Positions 1 through 7,743 of a stretch of 46,417 bases of DNA are shown here, piece after piece. The DNA comes from Bradyrhizobium sp. AS23.2. GTDB taxonomy: Bacteria; Pseudomonadota; Alphaproteobacteria; Rhizobiales; Xanthobacteraceae. Each line of letters begins with the position of its first letter. Positions within the stretch are counted from its first letter, which is position 1. The position numbers and the translations under genes are program-made. The notes under the pieces are model-generated. The model made no database searches and was not told the origin of the DNA. It was given only the letters and a program-made list of their open reading frames with translations. Location: assembly GCF_001908185.1 (NCBI RefSeq), contig NZ_LGHM01000109.1, forward strand, positions 1-46,417. Direction: 5' to 3'.

Positions 1-124
1 CTACACCATCAATGTGAGGGACGACCGCTTGCCTTCCAACCAAGCCGCGCGACGCGCGCATCAAACAGCGCCGTAGCTAGCGCGGCTTGGTTGAAGGCCT
101 CAGGGAGCCCGTTACCCCATCTAC
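1..124 (+). repeat. Left copy of terminal inverted repeat with internal hairpin
   Basis: Positions 1-124 match the reverse complement of 46293-46417 with one substitution (position 71, C versus G) and one missing G near position 93. Inside the copy, 32-50 pairs with 80-97 as a 19-bp stem carrying a single bulge. The inner edge (CTAC, 121-124) lies 5 nt past the stop codon of the alcohol dehydrogenase gene, and the right copy has the same position relative to its neighbour. It could be a dispersed palindromic repeat acting as a 3' terminator, a MITE-like sequence, or the arm of an invertible segment. The outer flank is outside the window, so a target duplication cannot be tested. Confidence 0.9.
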
Positions 125-129
125 ACACC

Positions 130-1281
130 TCACTCCACCAGCTCCGGCCACGGCACGATCGTCGACTTGACCGTCTTCATCGCCATGGCATCGCTCACGG
201 CCTGTGCGACGCCTGCTTCCGTGAACGGATAGATCGTCTGCATCTTCAGCCAGGGATATTTGTCGCGGGTGCGGTAGAGCATGTCGACGCCCAGCGGCAG
301 ATCGTTGCCGGTAAAACCCCAGGAGCCAAGCACGTTGAGGTCCTTGGTGCAGATGCGGTGCCACGAGGTCTCGATCGAGCCGGCATCGGTGAACTGGCCC
401 ATCTCCACATAGGTGCCGCCGTCGCGCAGCATCTCGATGCCTTCGGGGCCGGCGGTCGGATGTCCCGAGCAATCCATCACGAGATCAGCGCCGAAGCCGC
501 CGACGATCTCGCGCACGCGCGCGATGCGATCCTGCGGCGATTTGAGCTCGTCGATGTTCACGGTCGCCTCCGCACCGAACTCACGGGCGAGCTTGAGCCG
601 CGGCTCCTCCGGCGCACCGACGCAGATCACGCGCCCTGCCCCCATCTCCCGCGCGGCCGCGACCGCCAGGATGCCGATCGGGCCCGAGCCCTGGATCACC
701 ACCGTATCGCCCCAGCTGAAACCGCCGGCGCGGCTCGCGCGGTTGAAGGCGCGGATACAGGACGTGAGCGGCTCGGACAGCGCGCCCAGCCGCAGCGACA
801 TGTCGTCGGGCAACTTGTAGATCTTGGTGCCCGGCAGCATGTCGAGATCGACATAGACATATTCGGCCCAGCCGCCCCACATGTGAGGTGGTTTATCGAA
901 GCCGAGATAGCGGCCGTAATAGACCGGCGTCAGGCACTTGTTGGCGGTCTGCGGATAATGGATGCAGTAGTAGCAGCGGCCGCAGGGCATCAGCGGCGGG
1001 ATCATCACCTTTGATCCGACCTTCAGCGGCTTGCTCATGAAGTCCTCGGTGAATTCCTCGCCGCATTCAACGATGACGCCGCCGAGCTCATGCCCGAGCG
1101 TGAACGGCCAGGGCAGCGGCTTCGGCCAATGTCCCTTGAGGATATGCAGGTCGGTGCCGCAGACGCCGCAGGCGCCGATCTTGATCAGCGCGGCCTTGCG
1201 GCCGACCTTCGGCCACGGCACGGTGCGGATGACGGGCTCCGAGCCCGGCCCTGCGTGGGTGCAGACGCGGATCTGTTCCAT
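130..1281 (-). CDS. Zinc-dependent alcohol dehydrogenase (MDR superfamily)
   Basis: A 383-residue medium-chain dehydrogenase, full length for the family. It should oxidise an alcohol with NAD(P)+ in the cytoplasm; the substrate cannot be read from the sequence. The catalytic zinc ligands lie in GACGVCGTDLH (near residues 36-46) and GHE (near 64). The structural zinc loop is PCGRCYYC followed by a further Cys in ANKC. The GSGPIG turn of the Rossmann fold is near residue 200. The ATG is preceded by a GAGGA ribosome site. The gene reads outward and its TGA is 5 nt from the left inverted repeat. No operon partner is visible. Confidence 0.93.
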   Translation of the reverse strand: MEQIRVCTHAGPGSEPVIRTVPWPKVGRKAALIKIGACGVCGTDLHILKGHWPKPLPWPFTLGHELGGVIVECGEEFTEDFMSKPLKVGSKVMIPPLMPCGRCYYCIHYPQTANKCLTPVYYGRYLGFDKPPHMWGGWAEYVYVDLDMLPGTKIYKLPDDMSLRLGALSEPLTSCIRAFNRASRAGGFSWGDTVVIQGSGPIGILAVAAAREMGAGRVICVGAPEEPRLKLAREFGAEATVNIDELKSPQDRIARVREIVGGFGADLVMDCSGHPTAGPEGIEMLRDGGTYVEMGQFTDAGSIETSWHRICTKDLNVLGSWGFTGNDLPLGVDMLYRTRDKYPWLKMQTIYPFTEAGVAQAVSDAMAMKTVKSTIVPWPELVE

Positions 1282-1378
1282 GGCTGTTTCCTCACCGCCC
1301 GCCTGTTATGATTGATTGGTGCGCGCTTAAGAGAAGCGTATGTGAGATGCACGATCATGCCAAGGTGCTGTAGCCAGC

Positions 1379-1429
1379 ATGAGCGAAGCGATATGCGGAG
1401 ACAGCTACCCTGGATATCGCTTCGCTCAT
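1379..1429. repeat. Dispersed palindromic repeat, perfect 16-bp stem
   Basis: Positions 1379-1394 and 1414-1429 are perfect inverted repeats (ATGAGCGAAGCGATAT and its complement) around a 19-nt loop. The right arm continues into ATCCGGA, resembling the repeat at 2265-2302. This CGGATATCGC(T/C)GCGCTCATCCGG-type sequence is, from memory, very frequent between genes in Bradyrhizobium genomes. Confidence 0.75.
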
Positions 1430-1470
1430 CCGGACTACGATCTTGCGGATCAGATGCTGCGCGACGACGC

Positions 1471-1631
1471 CACATTGTGAACCAGAACACCGGCCAGTTC
1501 GAGCCAGGCAAATTTGAAGATCACATGAGACTGCGTTGATCGATCTCATCAACCAGAAGCGAGCTGGCAACGATCTGTCCAAAACGTGCTTCAAGCTCAG
1601 GACACAACCTGAATCCAATAGACTAGATTGA
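1471..1631 (+). pseudogene. ku: Remnant of ku (bacterial NHEJ DNA-end-binding protein), C-terminal part
   Basis: From 1471 the plus strand reads HIVNQNTGQFEPGKFEDH, matching the bacterial Ku segment before the C-terminal tail (family pattern: H-I-V-x-x-x-T-G-x-F-x-P-x-K-F-E-D-x-Y). The frame breaks after 1524. In another frame the next bases give ETALIDLINQKRAGNDLSKT, the expected continuation (Y-E-x-A-L-x-x-L-I-x-x-K-x-x-G). One missing T after 1524 would restore the frame and supply the conserved Tyr. Nothing Ku-like lies upstream, where the palindromic repeat sits, so the first roughly 200 residues are gone. No ligase D is in the window. This is a degraded fragment, not a working gene. Confidence 0.72.
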
Positions 1632-1895
1632 TCTGACGGGCCTAAGATTTTTCTTCTTACAATACAGTTCTATTTTCTCGACTAAGGCAACACGTTCCTC
1701 TCCTTGGATCTTCTTGGGTATCTCATACTCATATCCGTGCGGCGGATTGCGATAGAATTGAATATGGATCATTCTGCCAGCGCCGTCGTACAGGAGCGAC
1801 TCGCTGCTGCTCCGCCTTATCGTGCTGCCATCAGCAAATTGGTAATTGTTGCTGAGTGGCCCCAAAAGATTGCCAAGGTAGATTGTCATTCTCAT
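1623..1895 (-). CDS. Small hypothetical protein, orphan cassette
   Basis: A 90-residue soluble protein whose family I do not recognise. Visible features are a hydrophobic start (MRMTIYLGNLLGP), a central aromatic strand-like segment (RMIHIQFYRNPPHGYEYEIP) and a Lys-rich C-terminus (IELYCKKKNLRPVRSI). Base composition is lower in GC than the neighbours, suggesting recent acquisition. It lies 83 bp downstream of another small gene on the same strand and may be co-transcribed with it. Its 3' end overlaps the last bases of the ku remnant. An immunity protein for a lost toxin is one possible role, but this is a guess from size, pairing and composition. Confidence 0.45.
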   Translation of the reverse strand: MRMTIYLGNLLGPLSNNYQFADGSTIRRSSSESLLYDGAGRMIHIQFYRNPPHGYEYEIPKKIQGEERVALVEKIELYCKKKNLRPVRSI

Positions 1896-1978
1896 CCCTA
1901 AGGTATCCGTGTCGTGTTGACTGGGATTCCTCGCAATTAATGCGGAACCGCGTTGCCGGATCTCGACCGCTCAGTGTC

Positions 1979-2215
1979 CTAATTCTCGACTGGCCAGAAA
2001 CCGGGAGCCATTGGGCCGTCCGCGGGAACGAGACGCCAACGCGTGCCTGACGACACGTGTTTGAACCATCGCTCGCCGCCGATGACCTGCTGATCGGCGG
2101 ACATATCAACTTCTTCGGCCACTCCGCTTGCGATCTGTTCGTCCATCCAATTCAAGAAGCGATGTAACTCGCCCGGCGAGGAGAAGCGGCCGATTTTTTC
2201 CCAAGGACAACTCAT
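1979..2215 (-). CDS. Small hypothetical protein (WRLVPADGP-type), orphan cassette
   Basis: A 78-residue protein beginning MSCPWEKIGRFSSPGELHRF and ending with RWFKHVSSGTRWRLVPADGP followed by a short tail. I associate the pattern of a G-R-F-S-S helix start, an E-Q-I-A-S-G-V-A-E-E-V helix and a C-terminal W-R-L-V-x-P-D-x-P strand with small proteins found near polymorphic-toxin loci, but no toxin gene is present here. It is the upstream member of a two-gene minus-strand pair with 1623-1895. No convincing Shine-Dalgarno site is visible before the ATG. Confidence 0.5.
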   Translation of the reverse strand: MSCPWEKIGRFSSPGELHRFLNWMDEQIASGVAEEVDMSADQQVIGGERWFKHVSSGTRWRLVPADGPMAPGFWPVEN

Positions 2216-2264
2216 TTATGCATCCGCAAGCTGATTCAGGACGGTCTTTTACATATCAGACCTT

Positions 2265-2302
2265 GGGGGACCCGGATATCGCTGCGCTCATCCGGGCTCT
2301 GG
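2265..2302. repeat. Dispersed Bradyrhizobium-type repeat
   Basis: The stretch GGGGGACCCGGATATCGCTG followed by CGCTCATCCGGGC carries imperfect inverted ends (CCCGGAT/ATCCGGG). It is the same repeat family as 1379-1429 and lies between the orphan cassette and the MFS gene. Confidence 0.6.
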
Positions 2303-2382
2303 CAGCGACGACCTCAACTCAAGTGTCTTGAGCGATCGCCGGCGAACGTGTAAGGCCCCAAGAGTCCCACCCAGGTGAACGC

Positions 2383-3624
2383 TTGAACCCCCTCCCCCAA
2401 AATCCCATGGCCGCGTCCGGCTCGTTCGCGGCGATGAAGTCCGTGCCCTACCGCCTCCAGTTCGTGGCCTACGTGCTGGCGATGATGGCCGACAACATCG
2501 AGCATGTGATCAGCTATTGGGTGGTGTTCCAGAAATTCCATTCGCCAGCGCTGGCGGGCTTTGCCGTGCTGTCGCATTGGCTGCCGTTTCTGCTGTTCTC
2601 GGTCGCGGTCGGCGCGCTTGCCGACCGGTTCGATCCGCGCCGCATCATCCAATGCGGCATGCTGCTGTTCATCGTGGCATCAAGCGGTTGGGGCTTCTTC
2701 TTCGTCACCGACACGATCGAGATGTGGCACGCCATGGCACTGCTCGTGATCCACGGCTGCGCCGGCGTGCTGTGGCAGACGCCGAACCAGCTCCTGCTCT
2801 ACGACCTCGTCGGTCCCGCTGACCTGCCGAGCGCGGTGCGGCTGAATGCGATGGCACGCTATCTCGGCATCCTGGTTGGACCTGCCGTCGGCGGCGTCAT
2901 CATGCTCACGCTCGGCACCTCGCACGGCATCATCTTCAACACGCTGTTCTATCTGCCGATGCTGCTGTGGTTGTTCTGGGCGCCGGTGCGCGACAACAGC
3001 GTGGCCGTTCGGCGCTTCGCCGTGCGCGGCATTGCCGACATCATGCTGACCATCCGCGCCATCGGCACCCAGCCGGTCTTGACCGCGATGACGTGGCTCG
3101 CCGGCCTCACCTCGTTCATGATCGGCAACGCCTATCACGCCCAGATGCCGGGCTTTGCCGGCGATCTCGGCCACGGCGATCCCGGCGTCTCCTACAGCGT
3201 ATTGCTCGCGGCGGACGCGGCCGGCGCGCTGCTCGCCGGCATCGCGCTGGAATCCTGGGGGCGGCTCAAGGGCACGCCGCGCACCGCGATCGCGCTCGCG
3301 GTGCTCTGGAGCGTGGCGCTGCTCGGCTTCGCCGCGGTGCGGATCTATCCGGTTGCGATCGTGCTGTTGTTTTTTGCAGGCTTCTTCGAGCTGTCCTTCA
3401 ACACCATGGCGCAGGCACTGGTGCAACTGAACGCGCCGCCCGACATCCGCGGCCGCGTCGTCGGCCTCTCCAACATGGCCGGGCTCGGGATGCGAGCCTT
3501 TAGCGGCATCACCGTCGGGGTCTCCGGCGCGGCGATCGGCATTCACTGGTCGCTCGGGCTCTCGGCCGCGGTGCTGCTGGCGCTGCTGTGCCTGCTGTAT
3601 CAGCGCGCGGCGAGGAAGGCGTAG
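2383..3624 (+). CDS. MFS transporter, EntS/MFS_3-like exporter
   Basis: A 413-residue major facilitator with about 12 predicted membrane segments, likely an exporter in the inner membrane. The loop GALADRFDPRR (near residues 79-89) is the MFS motif-A between helices 2 and 3. The overall pattern (short N-terminus, HWLPFLLFSVAVGALADR, C-terminal PPDIRGRVVGL) fits the MFS_3/EntS-like family of small-molecule exporters. The chosen start is TTG at 2383, with AGGTG six bases upstream; ATG at 2407 is an alternative without an obvious ribosome site. No adjacent regulator suggests a substrate. Confidence 0.85.
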   Translation: MNPLPQNPMAASGSFAAMKSVPYRLQFVAYVLAMMADNIEHVISYWVVFQKFHSPALAGFAVLSHWLPFLLFSVAVGALADRFDPRRIIQCGMLLFIVASSGWGFFFVTDTIEMWHAMALLVIHGCAGVLWQTPNQLLLYDLVGPADLPSAVRLNAMARYLGILVGPAVGGVIMLTLGTSHGIIFNTLFYLPMLLWLFWAPVRDNSVAVRRFAVRGIADIMLTIRAIGTQPVLTAMTWLAGLTSFMIGNAYHAQMPGFAGDLGHGDPGVSYSVLLAADAAGALLAGIALESWGRLKGTPRTAIALAVLWSVALLGFAAVRIYPVAIVLLFFAGFFELSFNTMAQALVQLNAPPDIRGRVVGLSNMAGLGMRAFSGITVGVSGAAIGIHWSLGLSAAVLLALLCLLYQRAARKA

Positions 3625-3825
3625 GGCGCAGCGCAGCGACGCAGTCCGCCGCCCCCCGGCGTCTCCCCAACCGGAGCATCGCCGCGGCAAGCTCGCCTGC
3701 CCGCCGCTGATGTGGCTTTTCGAGCGCATTGTTTCTGTCCGTAATCGACGCACGCAATCCTAACGCGGCATTAACCCTATGCACCTTAGGGTCGTCCCGG
3801 ACTCCGCCCGAGCGGGAGTCAGGTA

Positions 3826-4443
3826 GTGAAAATGGCGTTGGCGAACAGAAAATTTCTTCCGGCCACCGAGGAACGTCGGCGTTTCCAGCGGGTGAAGGTT
3901 CACCTGCTCGGCCGCTATATGCTGCCGGACCGCCGGGAATTCCCCTGCCAGGTGATCAACATGTCGCCGGGCGGGCTGGCGCTGCTCGCGCCGGGCATCG
4001 GCAATGTCGGCGACCGCGTGGTCGCCTATCTCGACCATATCGGCCGCGTCGAGGGCAAGATCACCCGCATCATCGACAATGGCTTCGCCATGACGATCGG
4101 GGCGACGCCCCGCAAGCGCGACAAGCTCGCCGCCCAGCTTACCTGGCTCGCCAACCGCGACATTCTCAATCTGCCGGAGGATCGCCGCCACGACCGTATC
4201 GTGCCGCGCAACCCGATCGCGGTGCTGACGCTCGATGACGGCACCAAGATGACCTGCCGCATCATCGACCTCTCGCTGTCCGGAGCCGCGATCGCCGCGG
4301 AGAACCGCCCGTCGTTGAAATCGACGGTTTTCCTCGGCCGGGTCCAGGGCCGCGTGGTCCGAAACCTCGAGGACGGCTTCGCGCTGGAATTCATGCACGA
4401 GCAGCCGATCGAGACACTCGAAGAGAGCGTTACCGCGCGGTAA
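3826..4443 (+). CDS. Tandem PilZ-domain protein, candidate c-di-GMP receptor
   Basis: A 205-residue cytoplasmic protein made of two PilZ-like domains. The first has the basic motif ERRRFQRVKV (near residues 16-25) followed by INMSPGGLAL. The second has EDRRHDRIVPR (near 120-130) followed by IIDLSLSGAAIA. The R-x-x-x-R and (D/N)-x-S-x-x-G elements are those that bind cyclic di-GMP in PilZ proteins. The gene starts with GTG at 3826, or ATG at 3832. It stands alone, ended by a strong terminator. The next gene encodes a LapG-family peptidase, a group that in Pseudomonas is also under c-di-GMP control. Confidence 0.88.
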   Translation: MKMALANRKFLPATEERRRFQRVKVHLLGRYMLPDRREFPCQVINMSPGGLALLAPGIGNVGDRVVAYLDHIGRVEGKITRIIDNGFAMTIGATPRKRDKLAAQLTWLANRDILNLPEDRRHDRIVPRNPIAVLTLDDGTKMTCRIIDLSLSGAAIAAENRPSLKSTVFLGRVQGRVVRNLEDGFALEFMHEQPIETLEESVTAR

Positions 4444-4480
4444 AGCGCGGCAGCGTCAAAACCACTGTATTTTCAGTCGA

Positions 4481-4515
4481 AAAGGCGGCCTCCGCGACGC
4501 GGACGCCGCCTTTTT
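4481..4515 (+). terminator. Rho-independent terminator after the PilZ gene
   Basis: AAAGGCGGC (4481-4489) pairs with GCCGCC plus the first T residues (4505-4513), and the stem runs into a T tract (4511-4515). It lies 37 bp after the PilZ stop codon. Confidence 0.85.
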
Positions 4516-4563
4516 CATGCGCGCTGATGGGCCTTGCGCGGGTTAACGCGCCGCCTGTTTGCA

Positions 4564-4596
4564 CCCGGAAACGGCAGTTCCGCCAGCGTTTCCGGG
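4564..4596. promoter_or_regulatory. Perfect 10-bp inverted repeat upstream of the peptidase gene
   Basis: CCCGGAAACG (4564-4573) and CGTTTCCGGG (4587-4596) form a perfect 10-bp dyad with a 13-nt spacer. It is followed by an unusually AT-rich stretch (about 4597-4680) that probably holds the promoter of the peptidase gene at 4775. The dyad could be an operator or a dispersed hairpin repeat. Confidence 0.5.
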
Positions 4597-4774
4597 TTAA
4601 TCCCTACAATTTGAATCAATTGCAGTAATATCGAATTTTATGCGAATTCTATTCAAGTATAGATCAAATTCGCCGCTTGTTTTACTTTCATTCGTCTCGA
4701 CTTGACTTGGCTGACTTAGCGGCAACTCAAAAGCTCCGTGCGAAACGTGGTCCCAACAAGAAACGGGGACCGCA

Positions 4775-5401
4775 ATGTTTGACTTCAGGGGACAGGGAAA
4801 AGGGCTGGCGCTGGCCGCCGTGCTCTTCGGGATCAGCGCGGCAGCGCAGGCCGGCGAAAGCCGGCTGCTCTACGCGAGCCTCGGCGACACCGCGCGCGCT
4901 CCGATCGGCTGGGTCGAGTTCTGTGCGGACAATGCCGCTCAATGCCAAGGCGGGCCGACGCAGCCGCGCGACATCGTGATGTCGCAGGCCGCATGGCGCG
5001 ACCTCGTCAAGGTCAATCGCTGGGTCAACGAGACCATCAAGCCTTTGACCGACCAGGAGCACTGGGGCGTGATCGAGAAGTGGTCGCTGCCGACCGACGG
5101 CTACGGCGACTGTGAAGACTATGTGCTGTTGAAGCGCAAGATGCTGATGGATGCCGGTTGGCCGCGCGAGGCCCTGCTCATCACGGTCGTGCGCGACAAG
5201 AAGGGCGAAGGACACGCGGTCCTGACGGTGAAGACCGACAAGGGCGAGTTCGTTCTCGACAATCAGAACGAGAGCGTCGTTGCCTGGACGGAGACCGGCT
5301 ACCGCTTCGTCAAGCGCCAGTCGCAGGGCGATCCCAACGTCTGGGTCTCGCTCGGCGATACCAAGCCGGCGGTCGCCACCGCCAGCGCGAAAAATCAGTA
5401 G
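4775..5401 (+). CDS. LapG-family (BTLCP, DUF920) periplasmic cysteine peptidase
   Basis: A 208-residue secreted protein with a signal peptide ending near AAAQA/GES. The bacterial transglutaminase-like cysteine peptidase triad is visible: Cys113 in GDCEDY, His147 in GEGHAVL and Asp162 in VLDNQ. LapG of Pseudomonas belongs to this family and clips surface adhesins, releasing biofilm cells when c-di-GMP falls. Here no LapD-like receptor and no large adhesin gene is adjacent, so the target is unknown. The CGGGGA ribosome site is 5 bases before the ATG. A strong terminator follows. Confidence 0.9.
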   Translation: MFDFRGQGKGLALAAVLFGISAAAQAGESRLLYASLGDTARAPIGWVEFCADNAAQCQGGPTQPRDIVMSQAAWRDLVKVNRWVNETIKPLTDQEHWGVIEKWSLPTDGYGDCEDYVLLKRKMLMDAGWPREALLITVVRDKKGEGHAVLTVKTDKGEFVLDNQNESVVAWTETGYRFVKRQSQGDPNVWVSLGDTKPAVATASAKNQ

Positions 5402-5468
5402 TTACCAAGGAACGAGTTACGCGGCCCGGTCACATCCCCACCCCTCCCCGTCCCAGACCGGTTCGCGC

Positions 5469-5507
5469 GCGGCCAGCCATCCCCCAATGGCTGGCCGCAA
5501 CTTTTTT
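5469..5507 (+). terminator. Strong rho-independent terminator after the peptidase gene
   Basis: GCGGCCAGCCAT (5469-5480) pairs perfectly with 5487-5498 around a 6-nt loop, followed by AAC and six T residues (5502-5507). It separates the peptidase gene from the convergent CYTH-CHAD gene. Confidence 0.92.
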
Positions 5508-5524
5508 GGGAACGCGAGACGCGG

Positions 5525-7294
5525 TCAATCCTGCTCGGCTTGCCGCGACCACGGCGCGCGCGCGGCGGTGAAATCGCGCCATGTGCTTTGCAAGGCGGGC
5601 TGCACGCCGACCGATGCACGCGCCTGCCAGCCGGCGATCGCTGCCGCGGCGACTGCGCTATCGGGCTCGGTACCGAGCCCGTCGAGCAATGAGGCGGTGA
5701 CCGCCATGTCGTTGAAGGCGCCGAGTTCCTCCTGCAAACCGGCAAGCCTGCGCGAGAAGCGTCGCACGGACTTGCGATCCTCGAACAGCGGCAGCAGGAA
5801 CTCGCTGAGATAGCGCAGCCGCTTGGTCGCGAGCCGCACCCGGTGCAGCTCTTCCGCGGAAAGCGATTTGAAACGGCGCCCGCGCTTGAGCACCTTGGCA
5901 TACTGCGCCGACAAAACGCGCTGCGCGAAGTTGACGGCGGGTTCGGCGAGCTGGCCGAGGTCTTCGGCGGCGACGCCGTTGCGCCAGCCTCGCGTCTCGA
6001 TCCAGCCACCGAGGCCGATCAGAAAAATGGCGCAGCGGCGATCATCGAGCGCACGATGCGCCTTGCGATAGGCGTCCGACTGGCATTTGGCCGCAGCCCG
6101 GCCCAGCGCATCGAAGCCGGCGACCGAAGGACAGGCTTTTGCGATCGTCGGCAAGGTCTCGAGCTGGAACACATCCCAGTCACGCGCGGCGGACAGGTCT
6201 TGCGCCAGCCATCTTGCTTCCGACCGCAGCATGTCGAGATTGCTGAGTGCGCCCGCCGATCGCATCAGATCAAGCGCCGATCGCAGCCGACGCAGCGCAA
6301 CGCGAAGCTGATGCACGCCTTCCGGATTGCGGCCGTCCTCGGCCGCCGGCAGCGATTGAAGCAGATGGAGGAAGCAGGAGCGCAGGATCGTGGCGAAGGC
6401 CTCGTCGAGCGCAACAGAAGGATCGAGACGAGGCTTGCTCGGCCGGCGTACCGATGGCGGCGTGCCTGCGGCAAGGTCGAAGCCGCGCGCCGACTTGCTG
6501 TGGATCGAGGGCTTCACCGCCCCGTGCTCCGCAAGCCGCAGCGCGATCTCGTAGATCGTGCTCGCGCTGCCGCTCTTGAGCTCCAGTTCGATTTCGCTCA
6601 CCGGCATCGAGTGATCACCGGCCGTCAGCACGCCCTGATCGAAGGCGATCTCGACCGTGCCGGACGGCAGATCGACGATGCGCGCGTGCCGATGGATATC
6701 GGCCGTGAAGACGGCCTCGAGCGACTGCGCCTCGAGACGGCCGCGGAGCTTCTCCGGAATGAAAGGCATCGCGAGCGCAAGATCCGGTGCAAGCGACGGC
6801 ACGCCCGCCTCCCACTCGCCACGGTGCAGCGGATCGTCCGCGGTATCGGTCTTCACGGTCTGCACGAAGCGCGCACCGCTCTGACGCACGCGCAAGCTCA
6901 ATCCGTTGCGCCGAAGCGTGCGCTCCGGCGTGTCATAATAGATCGACTTGAGATGCTTGCGCGTGCCCTTGTTGCGCGCGTTGGTCGCAATGATTGGCGC
7001 GGCGTTGAAATGCGCCATGCGATCGGCATCAACGAGAAGCTTGAGTTCGATCTCGCCCGCAGGGCGCGCGGCAGCGTTCGACGATGACGGCTCGGGTACA
7101 GGCGTCGTGTCTTGCGATGGCGTCTGATCAATCACAGCGCCCTCGACGATCGTTGCTTCCGCGCCGGGCTCGGCCGCTTCACGTTGCCTGAGAAAACCGG
7201 GCACGTATTGTGTTCTCTTGTTGTCCTTTGGGACAAAATTCCTATCCGGCGCGCTGGGTGTCTTGCGGGCCGGCGTTGCATCTGACTTGAGCAT
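5525..7294 (-). CDS. CYTH-CHAD domain protein, probable inorganic triphosphatase
   Basis: A 589-residue cytoplasmic protein. A disordered N-terminus (about residues 1-80) precedes a CYTH domain starting at GEIELKLLVD, whose E-x-E-x-K motif binds triphosphate and metal; basic residues such as SLRVRQSG and QTVKT line the tunnel. The C-terminal half (from about residue 300) is a CHAD helical domain with GVHQLRVALRRLRSAL and EELHRVRLATKRLRY, the conserved His/Arg helices that bind polyphosphate. By family, likely activities are PPPi hydrolysis (YgiF-like) and polyphosphate association. No obvious partner gene lies beside it. The ATG at 7294 has only a weak ribosome site. Confidence 0.92.
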   Translation of the reverse strand: MLKSDATPARKTPSAPDRNFVPKDNKRTQYVPGFLRQREAAEPGAEATIVEGAVIDQTPSQDTTPVPEPSSSNAAARPAGEIELKLLVDADRMAHFNAAPIIATNARNKGTRKHLKSIYYDTPERTLRRNGLSLRVRQSGARFVQTVKTDTADDPLHRGEWEAGVPSLAPDLALAMPFIPEKLRGRLEAQSLEAVFTADIHRHARIVDLPSGTVEIAFDQGVLTAGDHSMPVSEIELELKSGSASTIYEIALRLAEHGAVKPSIHSKSARGFDLAAGTPPSVRRPSKPRLDPSVALDEAFATILRSCFLHLLQSLPAAEDGRNPEGVHQLRVALRRLRSALDLMRSAGALSNLDMLRSEARWLAQDLSAARDWDVFQLETLPTIAKACPSVAGFDALGRAAAKCQSDAYRKAHRALDDRRCAIFLIGLGGWIETRGWRNGVAAEDLGQLAEPAVNFAQRVLSAQYAKVLKRGRRFKSLSAEELHRVRLATKRLRYLSEFLLPLFEDRKSVRRFSRRLAGLQEELGAFNDMAVTASLLDGLGTEPDSAVAAAAIAGWQARASVGVQPALQSTWRDFTAARAPWSRQAEQD

Positions 7295-7743
7295 TTACCG
7301 TGACATTACAGTTCGATGACAGAGCAACAGCATATAGCCGGTGCGGCCCGCGCGGAATAGTAACGTTACGCGGCACCGCGTGATCGCCCGCACAACGCTC
7401 CGAATGCGACAATCAGGCAAAGTTTGTCACAATCCGACTTGACCTTGCGAATTTAATTGCCGCTGAGCGCGGCAAGTGATCGAATTGATAGCGAGTCTCG
7501 CCGTTCTCGAAACCGAGATGAACGCGTCAGCGAGTTTGACTCATGTTAGCCGAGAAATTCTTTCTGGTCCTGGAGACACTTCGAAGTCACGCCTCAGACG
7601 ACAGGCCCGAAATTGTGACAAGCCCTGCGCGGCCTCCTGCAGTTCCGGAGATCGCAACGGGTTCGCGACAAAGAAAGCCGGTTCCTGACAATCAGGACTA
7701 GAAGCGCTCCAATTTCGCGGGACGACGCCTGAACATGCGCGCG
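7295..7743. other. Gene-free 449-bp stretch between CYTH-CHAD and amidohydrolase genes
   Basis: No convincing gene. The short plus-strand frame at 7476-7688 has no ribosome site or family features. Visible elements are a perfect palindrome GTAACGTTAC (7360-7369), about 65 bp upstream of the CYTH-CHAD start and possibly an operator, and a small hairpin TTGCCGC/GCGGCAA (7457-7475). It should hold the promoter of the CYTH-CHAD gene; I could not assign its -35 and -10. Confidence 0.4.

Noticed and set aside
7476..7688. 70-codon plus-strand frame in the gap before the amidohydrolase gene
   Set aside because: No ribosome site, no recognisable composition or motif.
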